10,117 nucleotides of DNA from Ardenticatenia bacterium. Its GTDB lineage: Bacteria > Chloroflexota > Anaerolineae > Aggregatilineales > Ch27. The notes under the pieces are model-generated. The model did no database searches. It saw only the letters and a program-made list of their open reading frames with translations, and was not told the DNA's origin. Location of the stretch: assembly GCA_026983935.1 (NCBI GenBank), contig JALSTC010000577.1:1-10117 (forward strand), written 5' to 3'. A program made the position numbers and the translations under genes. Positions 1 through 6,802 of the stretch are shown here, piece by piece. The first letter of the stretch is position 1. Each line of letters starts with the position of its first letter.

Positions 1-1
1 T

Positions 2-1651
2 GGCATCTATGCCGGGAACTACGACCTGGTGATTCGGGTCGCGGTCGGGTTGGTGGTGCTCTCTATGGTGCGCGGCCTGTTTGACTTCGCCCAGGGCTAC
101 CTCAGCGAACGGGTCAGCCAGGGCGTGGCCTTTGATCTGCGCAACGAGCTTTTCGAAAAGATTCAGCGCCTGAGCTTCAGCTATCATGACCGCGCCCAGA
201 CCGGCCAGCTTATGACACGGGCGACGAGCGATGTTGAGCGGCTGCGGATGTTCATTGCCCGCGGCTTTCTGATGGCGATCAATGCCATCGTGCTGATTCT
301 GCTGACCGGTGTGATCATCTTTGCCAAGAACTGGCGGCTGGCGCTGGTGATTGTGCCCATCCTGCCCATTGCGCTGGGGATGTTCATCATCTTTGGCCGC
401 ATGATCCAGCCCGCCTTCCGCCGTGTGCAGGAGCGGCTGGACGTTTTCAATACGATCTTGCAGGAAAACCTGACGGGCATCCGCGTGGTCAAGGCTTTTG
501 CCCGCGAGGATGATGAGCGGCATAAGTTCGGCAAGGCCAATCTTGCCCTGATGAAGCAGAGTCTGCGGGTCAGCGCATTGATGGCCTTCATGTTCCCCTT
601 CGTCTTTATGGTTTCCGAAATCGGCCAGATGGTTATCACCTGGGTGGGGGGCAACTTCGTCATTGAGGGATCGCTGGCCGTTGGCGAGCTGGTGGCTTTC
701 AGTTCGTACCTGCTGATCGCCTTCTTCCCCATTGGGCAGCTTGGCATGATCATCGCCATGGCCGGGCAGGCGGCGGCTTCCGGGGCGCGCATCTTTGAGA
801 TTCTCGACGCGCAGAATGATGTGCGTGACGCCCCCGATGCGAAGCCGCTGGGCGAGATCGAGGGCCGGGTGGAATTCGACAACGTGACCTTCCGCTATTT
901 CTCCAGCGGAGAGCCGGTGCTTGACCATGTGAGTTTTGTGGCGGAGCCGGGGCAGACCGTGGCCCTGTTGGGCGCGACCGGCAGCGGCAAGAGCACGATC
1001 ATCAACCTGATCCCGCGCTTCTATGATGTCAGCGAGGGCGCAGTGCGGATTGATGGCATTGATGTGCGCGATGTGACGCTGGAAAGCCTGCGCCGCCAGA
1101 TCGGGATCGTGCTGCAGGAGACGCGCCTCTTTGCCGGGACGATCCGGGATAACATCGCTTTTGGGCGGCCTGACGCCACACAGGAAGAGATCGAGGCGGT
1201 GGCGAAGGCGGCGGCAGCGCATGACTTCATCATGAGCTTCCCCGATGGCTATGATACGCCGGTCGGGGAGCGCGGTGTGACGCTCAGCGGTGGGCAGAAG
1301 CAGCGTATTGCCATTGCCCGCGCTTTGCTGATGGACCCGCGCATTCTGATTCTGGACGACTCGACCAGCAGTGTGGACCTGCAGACCGAGTACGAGATTC
1401 AGAAGGCGCTGGATAAACTGATGAAGGGGCGGACGAGCTTCGTCATCGCCCAGCGCATCAGCACCGTGCTCAATGCTGACCAGATCATCGTTCTGGAGAA
1501 AGGGCGTATTGCCGGGATCGGTACGCATGAGGAGCTGCTGGAGACCAACGAAATCTACGCGGATATCTACCACAGCCAGCTCGTGGACGACGTGGAAGAG
1601 CAGGATATCGCAGCGGCGGCAGACGCCGAGAAAAGTGAGGTGCTCGCATGA
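2..1651 (+). CDS. ABC exporter half-transporter, degenerate-site subunit (5' partial)
   Basis: Subunit of a type I ABC exporter, a membrane domain fused to an ATP-binding domain, acting in the cytoplasmic membrane. The reading frame is open to the left edge (codons from base 2). Half-transporters are usually about 580-620 residues and 549 are visible, so the true start and TM1 lie outside; the GTG at 29 is probably internal. Membrane helices fill roughly the first 290 residues. ATPase motifs: Walker A GATGSGKST (971-997), Q-loop Gln (1115-1117), canonical signature LSGGQ (1283-1297), Walker B ILILDD (1343-1360). The residue after the Walker B Asp, normally the catalytic Glu, is Asp (1358-1360), and the switch-loop His is Gln (1451-1453). 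Both changes mark the non-catalytic subunit of heterodimeric exporters. The stop overlaps the next gene's start, so the two proteins are probably made together. The substrate cannot be told from sequence; drugs, lipids or peptides are typical. Family call is firm. Confidence 0.95.
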   Translation, partial: GIYAGNYDLVIRVAVGLVVLSMVRGLFDFAQGYLSERVSQGVAFDLRNELFEKIQRLSFSYHDRAQTGQLMTRATSDVERLRMFIARGFLMAINAIVLILLTGVIIFAKNWRLALVIVPILPIALGMFIIFGRMIQPAFRRVQERLDVFNTILQENLTGIRVVKAFAREDDERHKFGKANLALMKQSLRVSALMAFMFPFVFMVSEIGQMVITWVGGNFVIEGSLAVGELVAFSSYLLIAFFPIGQLGMIIAMAGQAAASGARIFEILDAQNDVRDAPDAKPLGEIEGRVEFDNVTFRYFSSGEPVLDHVSFVAEPGQTVALLGATGSGKSTIINLIPRFYDVSEGAVRIDGIDVRDVTLESLRRQIGIVLQETRLFAGTIRDNIAFGRPDATQEEIEAVAKAAAAHDFIMSFPDGYDTPVGERGVTLSGGQKQRIAIARALLMDPRILILDDSTSSVDLQTEYEIQKALDKLMKGRTSFVIAQRISTVLNADQIIVLEKGRIAGIGTHEELLETNEIYADIYHSQLVDDVEEQDIAAAADAEKSEVLA

Positions 1652-1668
1652 TGGGCGGAGGACATATG
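1635..1668 (+). promoter_or_regulatory. Coupled start region of second ABC subunit with two candidate ribosome binding sites
   Basis: Two Shine-Dalgarno-like sites serve two in-frame starts: GTGAGG (1635-1640) before ATG 1648, and GGAGGA (1657-1662) before ATG 1666. The first start overlaps the upstream TGA as ATGA, a usual arrangement for translational coupling. Which ATG is used is not decided by the sequence; both give the same transporter apart from six N-terminal residues. Confidence 0.5.
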
Positions 1669-3561
1669 CGGCACGCGCTGTCGCAGGATGCACGCAAGGC
1701 ACGGAGCACATGGCGCACGCTGGCACGTCTGCTGCGCTACTTCCGGCCCTATTTGCTGTTGATCATCGGGGTGGGAGTGCTGCTGCTGCTCTCCACCGGG
1801 GTGCAGGCGGTGCGGCCTTTCCTCATCGGGCAGGCCATTGACTGCTTCATCGCCCCGGCGGGGGAAAGCTGTGCGCTGGTGGATAACCCCACGCAGCCGG
1901 ACGCGGGCGGCCTGGCCGGGCTGATGATCTTCTACGCGGTGCTGTCGGTGATCGGGGCGCTGGCCAGCGGCGGGCAGTTCTATCTGATGGCCTATGCCGG
2001 GCAGCGGGTGCTGACGCAGCTTCGCGATGAAATCTTTGACCAGATTCACCGCCTGACGCTCAGCTACTACGACAAAAATCGGGCGGGCGATGTCATGAGC
2101 CGCCTGACCAACGATGCCGATACCATCGCCCAGGCGATCAATTCATCGCTGGTGCAGGTCATTGCGCAGATGCTGAACCTGATCGGTTTTGTGGTGGCAA
2201 TGGTGCTGCTCCAGCCGGCGCTTTCCGTGATCGTGCTGGTCATGCTGCCAGTGATGTTCCTGGTGACGATGTGGCTGGCCAACCGTGCGCGGCAGGCCTT
2301 CCGTCAGACTCGTGCCGAAATGGGCACGGTCAACACCGATCTGGAGCAGAGCATCTCCGGTGTGCGTGAGGTGCAGGCCTTCAGCCGCGAAGAAGAGAAC
2401 ATTGAGCGCTTCCGCGAATCAAACGCCGCCAACCGCGATGCCAACGTGCGGGCTGTCGCCATCACCAGCGCCCTGCGGCCCTCGCTGGACGTGCTGGGCA
2501 ATGTCACGCTGGCAGTGGTGGCCGGGGTTGGGGGGGCATTCGCCCTGAGCGGCCAGCCGCTGGCCGGGAGCGTGGTCACGGTTGGCGTGATCGTGGCGTT
2601 CATCCGCTACGTGCAGCGTGTCAACTATCCCATTCAGGTCATCTCCAACCTGTGGGCGCAGATTCAGAGCGCGGTGGCCGGGGCGGAGCGCATGTTCGAA
2701 ATGCTGGACGAGCAGCCCGACATTGTGGACGCGCCGGATGCCGTTGAACTACCGCCGATCAAGGGGTTGATCGAATTCGACGACGTGTCGTTTGCCTACA
2801 ACCCCGATGAGCCGGTGCTCAAGCACATTAGCTTTCGCGTGGAGCCGGGCCAGACGGTGGCCCTGGTCGGGCCGACCGGCGCGGGTAAGACGACCATCGT
2901 CAACCTGATCGGGCGCTTCTACGATGTCACGGATGGCGTGGTGCGCATTGATGGCTATGATGTGCGTCAGGTGACGCGCCGCAGCCTGCGCCGCCAGCTT
3001 GGCATTGTCTTACAGGATACGGTGCTGTTCAGCGATACCGTCGCCAACAATATCCGCTACGGGCGGCCAGAAGCCACCGATGAGGAAATCGAGGCGGCGG
3101 CAAAGCTTGCGCTGGCGCACGACTTCATCCAGGCGCTGCCGGAGGGCTACAACACGGTGCTGGGCGAGCGTGGCAAGACGCTCAGCCAGGGCCAGCGCCA
3201 GTTGATCGCCATCGCCCGTGCGGCGCTGGCCGATCCGCGCATCCTGCTGCTGGATGAGGCGACGAGCAGCGTGGACACTCGCACGGAGCGCCTGATTCAG
3301 AAGGCGCTTACCCGGCTGCTGGAAGGCCGGACAAGTATCGTCGTGGCGCACCGGCTGAGCACGATCCGCAACGCCGATCAGGTGCTGGTCATTCAGCACG
3401 GCGAGATCGTGGAGCGCGGCACACATGACAGCCTGCTCAAGGCGGGCGGCGTCTACCACGATCTGTACATGAGCCAGTTCCGGCGGCAGGTCGATCTGAC
3501 CGGCTCCGGGAACGGCAAAGAGGCTCCGTCACCGGCGCTCTCTCCGGCAACGGGCGACTGA
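1648..3561 (+). CDS. ABC exporter half-transporter, catalytically competent subunit
   Basis: Partner subunit of the exporter begun by the preceding gene: 637 residues, membrane domain (about residues 30-340) then ATP-binding domain (about 370-615). Motifs: Walker A GPTGAGKTT (2869-2895, residues 408-416), Q-loop Gln (3013-3015), Walker B ILLLDE with catalytic Glu537 (3256-3258) and switch-loop His568 (3349-3351). The signature is LSQGQ (3181-3195) instead of LSGGQ. The complete Walker B/His set with an altered signature complements the upstream subunit, which has the reverse pattern, so the dimer should have one hydrolytic and one degenerate site. The segment between TM1 and TM2 is long and holds two Cys (residues 66 and 75) that could form an external disulfide. 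The ATG at 1648 overlaps the upstream stop and has GTGAGG 7 bases before it. An in-frame ATG at 1666 with GGAGG 4 bases upstream is an alternative. The C-terminal 25 residues are a polar tail. Substrate unknown. Confidence 0.95.
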   Translation: MMGGGHMRHALSQDARKARSTWRTLARLLRYFRPYLLLIIGVGVLLLLSTGVQAVRPFLIGQAIDCFIAPAGESCALVDNPTQPDAGGLAGLMIFYAVLSVIGALASGGQFYLMAYAGQRVLTQLRDEIFDQIHRLTLSYYDKNRAGDVMSRLTNDADTIAQAINSSLVQVIAQMLNLIGFVVAMVLLQPALSVIVLVMLPVMFLVTMWLANRARQAFRQTRAEMGTVNTDLEQSISGVREVQAFSREEENIERFRESNAANRDANVRAVAITSALRPSLDVLGNVTLAVVAGVGGAFALSGQPLAGSVVTVGVIVAFIRYVQRVNYPIQVISNLWAQIQSAVAGAERMFEMLDEQPDIVDAPDAVELPPIKGLIEFDDVSFAYNPDEPVLKHISFRVEPGQTVALVGPTGAGKTTIVNLIGRFYDVTDGVVRIDGYDVRQVTRRSLRRQLGIVLQDTVLFSDTVANNIRYGRPEATDEEIEAAAKLALAHDFIQALPEGYNTVLGERGKTLSQGQRQLIAIARAALADPRILLLDEATSSVDTRTERLIQKALTRLLEGRTSIVVAHRLSTIRNADQVLVIQHGEIVERGTHDSLLKAGGVYHDLYMSQFRRQVDLTGSGNGKEAPSPALSPATGD

Positions 3562-3583
3562 GCTGTAGAGGGACATTATGAAG

Positions 3584-3615
3584 ACGGCGGGCTGCTGAGG
3601 CGGCCCGCCGTTTTT
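3584..3615 (+). terminator. Rho-independent terminator after the ABC exporter genes
   Basis: A perfect 9 bp inverted repeat, ACGGCGGGC (3584-3592) and GCCCGCCGT (3603-3611), is followed by a run of five T (3611-3615). A G-C pair and a G-T wobble can extend the stem inward to leave a 6-base loop. It lies 22 bases after the stop of the second ABC gene and closes that transcription unit. Confidence 0.9.
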
Positions 3616-3618
3616 GCG

Positions 3619-3649
3619 TTGCTTCTCCGGCAGGGTGGTGTGGTATCAT
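3619..3649 (+). promoter_or_regulatory. Possible promoter of the membrane protein gene
   Basis: An extended -10-like element, TG-G-TATCAT (3641-3649), has a weak -35-like TTGCTT (3619-3624) at a 19-base spacing. It falls directly after the ABC terminator, where a new promoter is expected. If real, transcription would begin near 3656, downstream of the ATG at 3648, and that ATG could not be the start codon. Prediction by eye only. Confidence 0.35.
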
Positions 3650-3683
3650 GAGCGTATCCTGTACCGACCTGTGGAATCGCATC

Positions 3684-3698
3684 GGGGGAGTGTCTTTG
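3684..3698 (+). promoter_or_regulatory. Ribosome binding site favouring a TTG start at 3696
   Basis: GGGGGAG (3684-3690) lies 5 bases before an in-frame TTG (3696-3698). It is the best Shine-Dalgarno-like match near the 5' end of this gene. The ATG at 3648 has only the weaker AGGGTG about 10 bases upstream, and it overlaps a possible -10 element. Confidence 0.45.
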
Positions 3699-4577
3699 TC
3701 CCATCTGAGCCGCCGCACTGAGTTCTCTCTGACGCTGGTGCTGGCGCTGATGCTGGCCGTCGTGTGGTGGCTGGTGGCGCTGCGCTTTGAGGCGGCGACG
3801 GGCGTCCCCGTCTGGCGTGACCAGGACACCACCTTCACGCAGGCGCTGCATCATCTGGCCGACCCCTATCCGGCGCTTGCTTTCCCCTATGTGCCCTGGA
3901 CCGCCGTACTGCTTGTACCCGCCGGTTTGCTGCCGCTGCGCTGGTCTGTGCTGGCGCAGATGGCCCTGTACTTCGCCATCCTGACGGCGGTAGTTTTCAA
4001 GTTCGGCGGCGGGCTGAAGGCCGTCCTGCTGACGCTGACCTCGGCGATTGCCTTTGATACCGCCCTGGAAATCAACATGGAGTGGCTGGTCTGCCTGGGG
4101 CTGCTGGTGCCGCCTGCCTGGAGCGGGCCGCTGCTGCTGGTCAAGCCGCAGGTGGCGTTGGGCTACGGCTTGAGCTTTCGCGGGCGGGATGTGCTGCGGG
4201 CCGGGGGCGTGGTGCTGGTCGTGGTGCTTGTGGCGCTGATTCTGTGGCCGGGCTGGCCGGGGAAGATGCTGGCGGATATCCAGACCAATACGCTGGGCGA
4301 TTGGGGTTCCCGTATCAACATCGCGCCTTCACGCCTGATGCCTGCGCCGCTGGCCTGGCTGATGGGGCTGCTGTTGAGCTGGCGCGCCTTTCGGCGGAAG
4401 GACCCGATTCTGGGCGTGCTGGCCTGGTTGTTCTTTGTGCCCTATGCCACGCTTTACAGCCTCATGCCCGCCTTTGCTCTGTTCGCCATCCGCTGGCCGC
4501 GTGTGGCGCTGGTCATCAGCGGGACGCTGTGGCTGCTCTATGGCGGTGTGCTGCTGTCGTTTCTTCAGGGCGGCTGA
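3696..4577 (+). CDS. Polytopic membrane protein, glycosyltransferase family 87 (DUF2029)-like
   Basis: About 293 residues from the TTG at 3696, or 309 from the ATG at 3648. The protein is very hydrophobic, with about eight to ten membrane segments starting with FSLTLVLALMLAVVWW. Features recalling family 87 (polyprenyl-phosphate-mannose-type transferases acting on the outer membrane face) are a charged WRDQD stretch after TM1, a proline-rich 'FPYVPW...LLPLRWS' loop before the next helices, and a KPQ motif (bases 4143-4151) at the end of a helix. Family 87 enzymes are usually around 400 residues or more, so this protein is short and enzymatic activity is not assured. No catalytic residue can be assigned with confidence. 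It stands alone between a terminator and the next gene's promoter, so context gives no substrate. Alternative: an uncharacterised integral membrane protein unrelated to glycosyl transfer. The coding call is firm; the family call is tentative. Confidence 0.75.
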   Translation: MSHLSRRTEFSLTLVLALMLAVVWWLVALRFEAATGVPVWRDQDTTFTQALHHLADPYPALAFPYVPWTAVLLVPAGLLPLRWSVLAQMALYFAILTAVVFKFGGGLKAVLLTLTSAIAFDTALEINMEWLVCLGLLVPPAWSGPLLLVKPQVALGYGLSFRGRDVLRAGGVVLVVVLVALILWPGWPGKMLADIQTNTLGDWGSRINIAPSRLMPAPLAWLMGLLLSWRAFRRKDPILGVLAWLFFVPYATLYSLMPAFALFAIRWPRVALVISGTLWLLYGGVLLSFLQGG

Positions 4578-4628
4578 GGGTGGCTTGCGGGCCTTATGAA
4601 CTGCCACAGGGAGATGCTAAGAGTTGAC

Positions 4629-4658
4629 TTGTCGCGCAGTGCGGGACGAGGGTATAGT
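4629..4658 (+). promoter_or_regulatory. Predicted promoter of the secreted PPC/discoidin protein
   Basis: A -10-like TATAGT (4653-4658) has a -35-like TTGTCG (4629-4634) 18 bases upstream. A closer -35 match, TTGACT (4624-4629), sits at an unfavourable 23-base spacing. The site lies in the 154-base gap between the membrane protein gene and the secreted protein gene, and would give a 5' leader of about 65 bases. No terminator with a T-run was seen for the preceding gene in this gap, so read-through is possible. Confidence 0.45.
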
Positions 4659-4731
4659 TGCCAGCAGAGGAATCGAGATGCTGAAGATCGGTCATGGACG
4701 GGCACAAAACAAATCCTGGAGGGCGTGAGGG

Positions 4732-6792
4732 ATGAAGCGCCGGGCGTGGGTCGGCCTGATGGCGCTGCTGCTGATCGCGGCGGCGTGGCCGCCTGCTGCG
4801 GGGGATGGCCTCCGGCAGGGCGGCGAGGCCGTTACCCTGAACGGCACGCTGACCGTGCTGGAGCCAGAAAACGAGGTGCTGGTGCGTGTGCGGGGGGGCG
4901 TACCGGTCACGATCACGCTGACCAGCGCCGATTTTGATACCGTGCTGGGCGTTTACGATTCCATCGGCCAGCAGGTGGCCTATAACGACGACAACGACAC
5001 TGAGCTGCGCCTGCCGAACCGGCATGACTCGGCGGTGATTTTCACGCCCGCCGCGGACAGCCTGCTTGCCGTGCGGGTGGGGGGCTATGGCGGCGAGGCG
5101 GACGGGGCGTACACACTGACGCTGCACGGCGTCGAAGTGGTGGAACAGCGGGCGATCAGCATCGTGCAGAACGCCGGGGGTAGCGTGGTCGCGGGCCTGC
5201 TCAACCTGCCGACTGACCGGCTGGCCTACGCTTTTCAGGCTGCCAGCGGGGCAGCGATCACGCTCACCCTGACCAGCACCGATTTTGATACCGTGCTGGA
5301 AATCTATGACGCGGCGGGAACCCTGATCGCCAGCAATGACGATCATGATCCCGACCTTGCGCTGCCGCGCCGCACCGATTCCGCGGTGACGTTTGACGTG
5401 CCCGCCGATGGCCGCTACGCGGCGCTGGTGCGCTCTTTTGAGGGCGAGGGCGGCGGTCGCTTTCTGCTGACCATCGAGGGATCGGTTTTCGGCGTCGGGG
5501 ATGTGCCGGTGGAGGCCGGGACGGAGGAGCCGACGTGTGACAATGTGCTGGACGATGTGGCGGCGGCTTCTTCCGCCTTCGGCAGCGATTTTTCGGCCAT
5601 CAATCTGATTGACGGCGACCTGACGACCGGCTGGTCATCGCGCAGTGATGACACCGCGCCGTATCTGATTTTTGAGGTCAGCGGCAGCCAGCCGGTCATG
5701 CTGGGTGGGGTGATGTTCGATGGCTTTTCGCCGTCGGCGGGCTTTGCCAATGACAGCGTGCGGAGCTTTGAGGTTGCCGTGTCGCTGGAAATGGGCGACC
5801 CGGAGACGTTCACGCCCGTCCTGCAGGCAGAAGCGCCGCGCGAGAACACACTGCGTTACTATGCTTTTCCGCCGACAGAGGCCCGCTATGTCATGCTGCG
5901 CCCATTGAGTAACTACGGCGGGACGTACTTTGAAGCCACCGAGTTCAATGCCTGCTCAACTCTGGGCGGCAGCCTCAGCGGTGAGCCGCCTTACGTGATC
6001 AGCGCCCAACTGCGCCCCGGTCAGCCTTATATGGAATACCGCCTGTATGCCCTGGAAAACGCGCAGATGACCGCCACGCTGACCAGCCTGGCCTTTGATC
6101 CGGTGCTGGAAATTTATGATGCCGATGGGCGGCGGCTGGCCGATAACGACGATCACGGGCCGGAATTTGATCTGCCCGCTCTGGGAGATGCGGCGCTGAC
6201 GCTCGCGCTGCCCGATCCCGGCCTGATCGTGGTGCGCGTGCGGAGCTTTGCCGGTGGCGGGCCGTTCACGCTGACGATTGACGGGGCCGGTCTTCAGGCG
6301 CGTCCGCCGGAGACGGCCACACTGCCGCCGTGCCGGGATGTTTCGTCAGCAGCAGCGGGCGGGGCGGTTGTGGGGTTCTCCAGCGAGTTCGGCGGGCGCT
6401 GGCTGGCGGAGTATCTGATTGACGGTGACGAAGAAAGGGGCTGGGCCTCCAGCCCCGGCGAGGAAAGCGCCCGCCCGGAGTATGTGATCCTCGATCTGGT
6501 GGGCGGCGTGCAGCGCATCGGGAGCATCCGCATCAATCCCTCGGCGACGGGCGGCGACGATGATGCCTATAACGTCAGCCGCTTTGCCGTGCTGGTCTCT
6601 ACCACGGACACACAGCCCGCAGCCTTTGAGCAGGTTTTTGCCACCCTGCTGGATGACCGCTACCACCGGATGCTGGCCTTTGATCTGCCTGAGCCGGTCG
6701 AGGCGCGCTATGTGATGCTGGAGACGCGGGATACATTTGGCGGGCGCTGGCATGAGGTCGCGGAATTCACGGTTTGCGCGGCGGGATTGTAG
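4732..6792 (+). CDS. Secreted multi-domain protein: three PPC-like and two discoidin (F5/8 type C)-like domains
   Basis: 686 residues with a clear Sec signal peptide (MKRR, hydrophobic core residues 6-19, likely cleavage after AAG near residue 24). Three PPC-like (bacterial pre-peptidase C-terminal) domains lie at about 38-133, 155-250 and 420-518. Each has the pattern [DA]FD.VL..YD....(A/D)NDD then LP and a closing TLTI/LTL strand; the NDD triplets are at 85-87, 202-204 and 472-474. Two discoidin-like domains lie at about 269-408 and 534-682, each with LIDGD...GW(S/A)S near the start and RYVML....GG...E..EF near the end. The protein has exactly four cysteines (269, 408, 534, 682), one at each end of each discoidin-like domain, so two domain-closing disulfides are likely. 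No protease, hydrolase, sortase or anchoring motif is seen, so binding of carbohydrate or another surface ligand is the likely role (inference). GGAGGG (4718-4723) lies 8 bases before the ATG and fixes the start. Confidence 0.93.
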   Translation: MKRRAWVGLMALLLIAAAWPPAAGDGLRQGGEAVTLNGTLTVLEPENEVLVRVRGGVPVTITLTSADFDTVLGVYDSIGQQVAYNDDNDTELRLPNRHDSAVIFTPAADSLLAVRVGGYGGEADGAYTLTLHGVEVVEQRAISIVQNAGGSVVAGLLNLPTDRLAYAFQAASGAAITLTLTSTDFDTVLEIYDAAGTLIASNDDHDPDLALPRRTDSAVTFDVPADGRYAALVRSFEGEGGGRFLLTIEGSVFGVGDVPVEAGTEEPTCDNVLDDVAAASSAFGSDFSAINLIDGDLTTGWSSRSDDTAPYLIFEVSGSQPVMLGGVMFDGFSPSAGFANDSVRSFEVAVSLEMGDPETFTPVLQAEAPRENTLRYYAFPPTEARYVMLRPLSNYGGTYFEATEFNACSTLGGSLSGEPPYVISAQLRPGQPYMEYRLYALENAQMTATLTSLAFDPVLEIYDADGRRLADNDDHGPEFDLPALGDAALTLALPDPGLIVVRVRSFAGGGPFTLTIDGAGLQARPPETATLPPCRDVSSAAAGGAVVGFSSEFGGRWLAEYLIDGDEERGWASSPGEESARPEYVILDLVGGVQRIGSIRINPSATGGDDDAYNVSRFAVLVSTTDTQPAAFEQVFATLLDDRYHRMLAFDLPEPVEARYVMLETRDTFGGRWHEVAEFTVCAAGL
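4843..5544 (+). repeat. In-gene tandem duplication of a 117-codon PPC unit
   Basis: Residues 38-154 and 155-271 align with no gaps: DFDTVL, NDD, LP..(H/T)DSAV and the final LTL/LTI strand are each exactly 117 residues (351 bp) apart. At DNA level, 4918-4948 and 5269-5299 match at 30 of 31 bases, while the flanking sequence has diverged. This indicates duplication of one PPC domain followed by divergence, or local gene conversion. A third PPC copy further along is more divergent and separated by a discoidin domain. Confidence 0.75.
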
Positions 6793-6802
6793 TGGGGCGG
6801 CC

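Noticed and set aside
184..882. 232-codon open frame on the minus strand
   Set aside because: Fully antisense to the ABC membrane domain. It is Ser/Arg/Met-rich with no domain, and arises from GC-rich codon bias in the real gene.
4584..4611. GTGGC...GCCAC inverted repeat after the membrane protein gene
   Set aside because: The stem is only 5 bp with an 18-base loop and no T-run; not credible as a terminator.
4082..4627. 181-codon plus-strand frame overlapping the membrane protein
   Set aside because: Gly/Ala-rich out-of-frame reading of the hydrophobic gene, without ribosome site or domain.
4594..5346. 250-codon minus-strand frame containing repeated 'NAQHGIKIGAGQ'-like segments
   Set aside because: The repetition is only the complement of the duplicated PPC codons in the real plus-strand gene.
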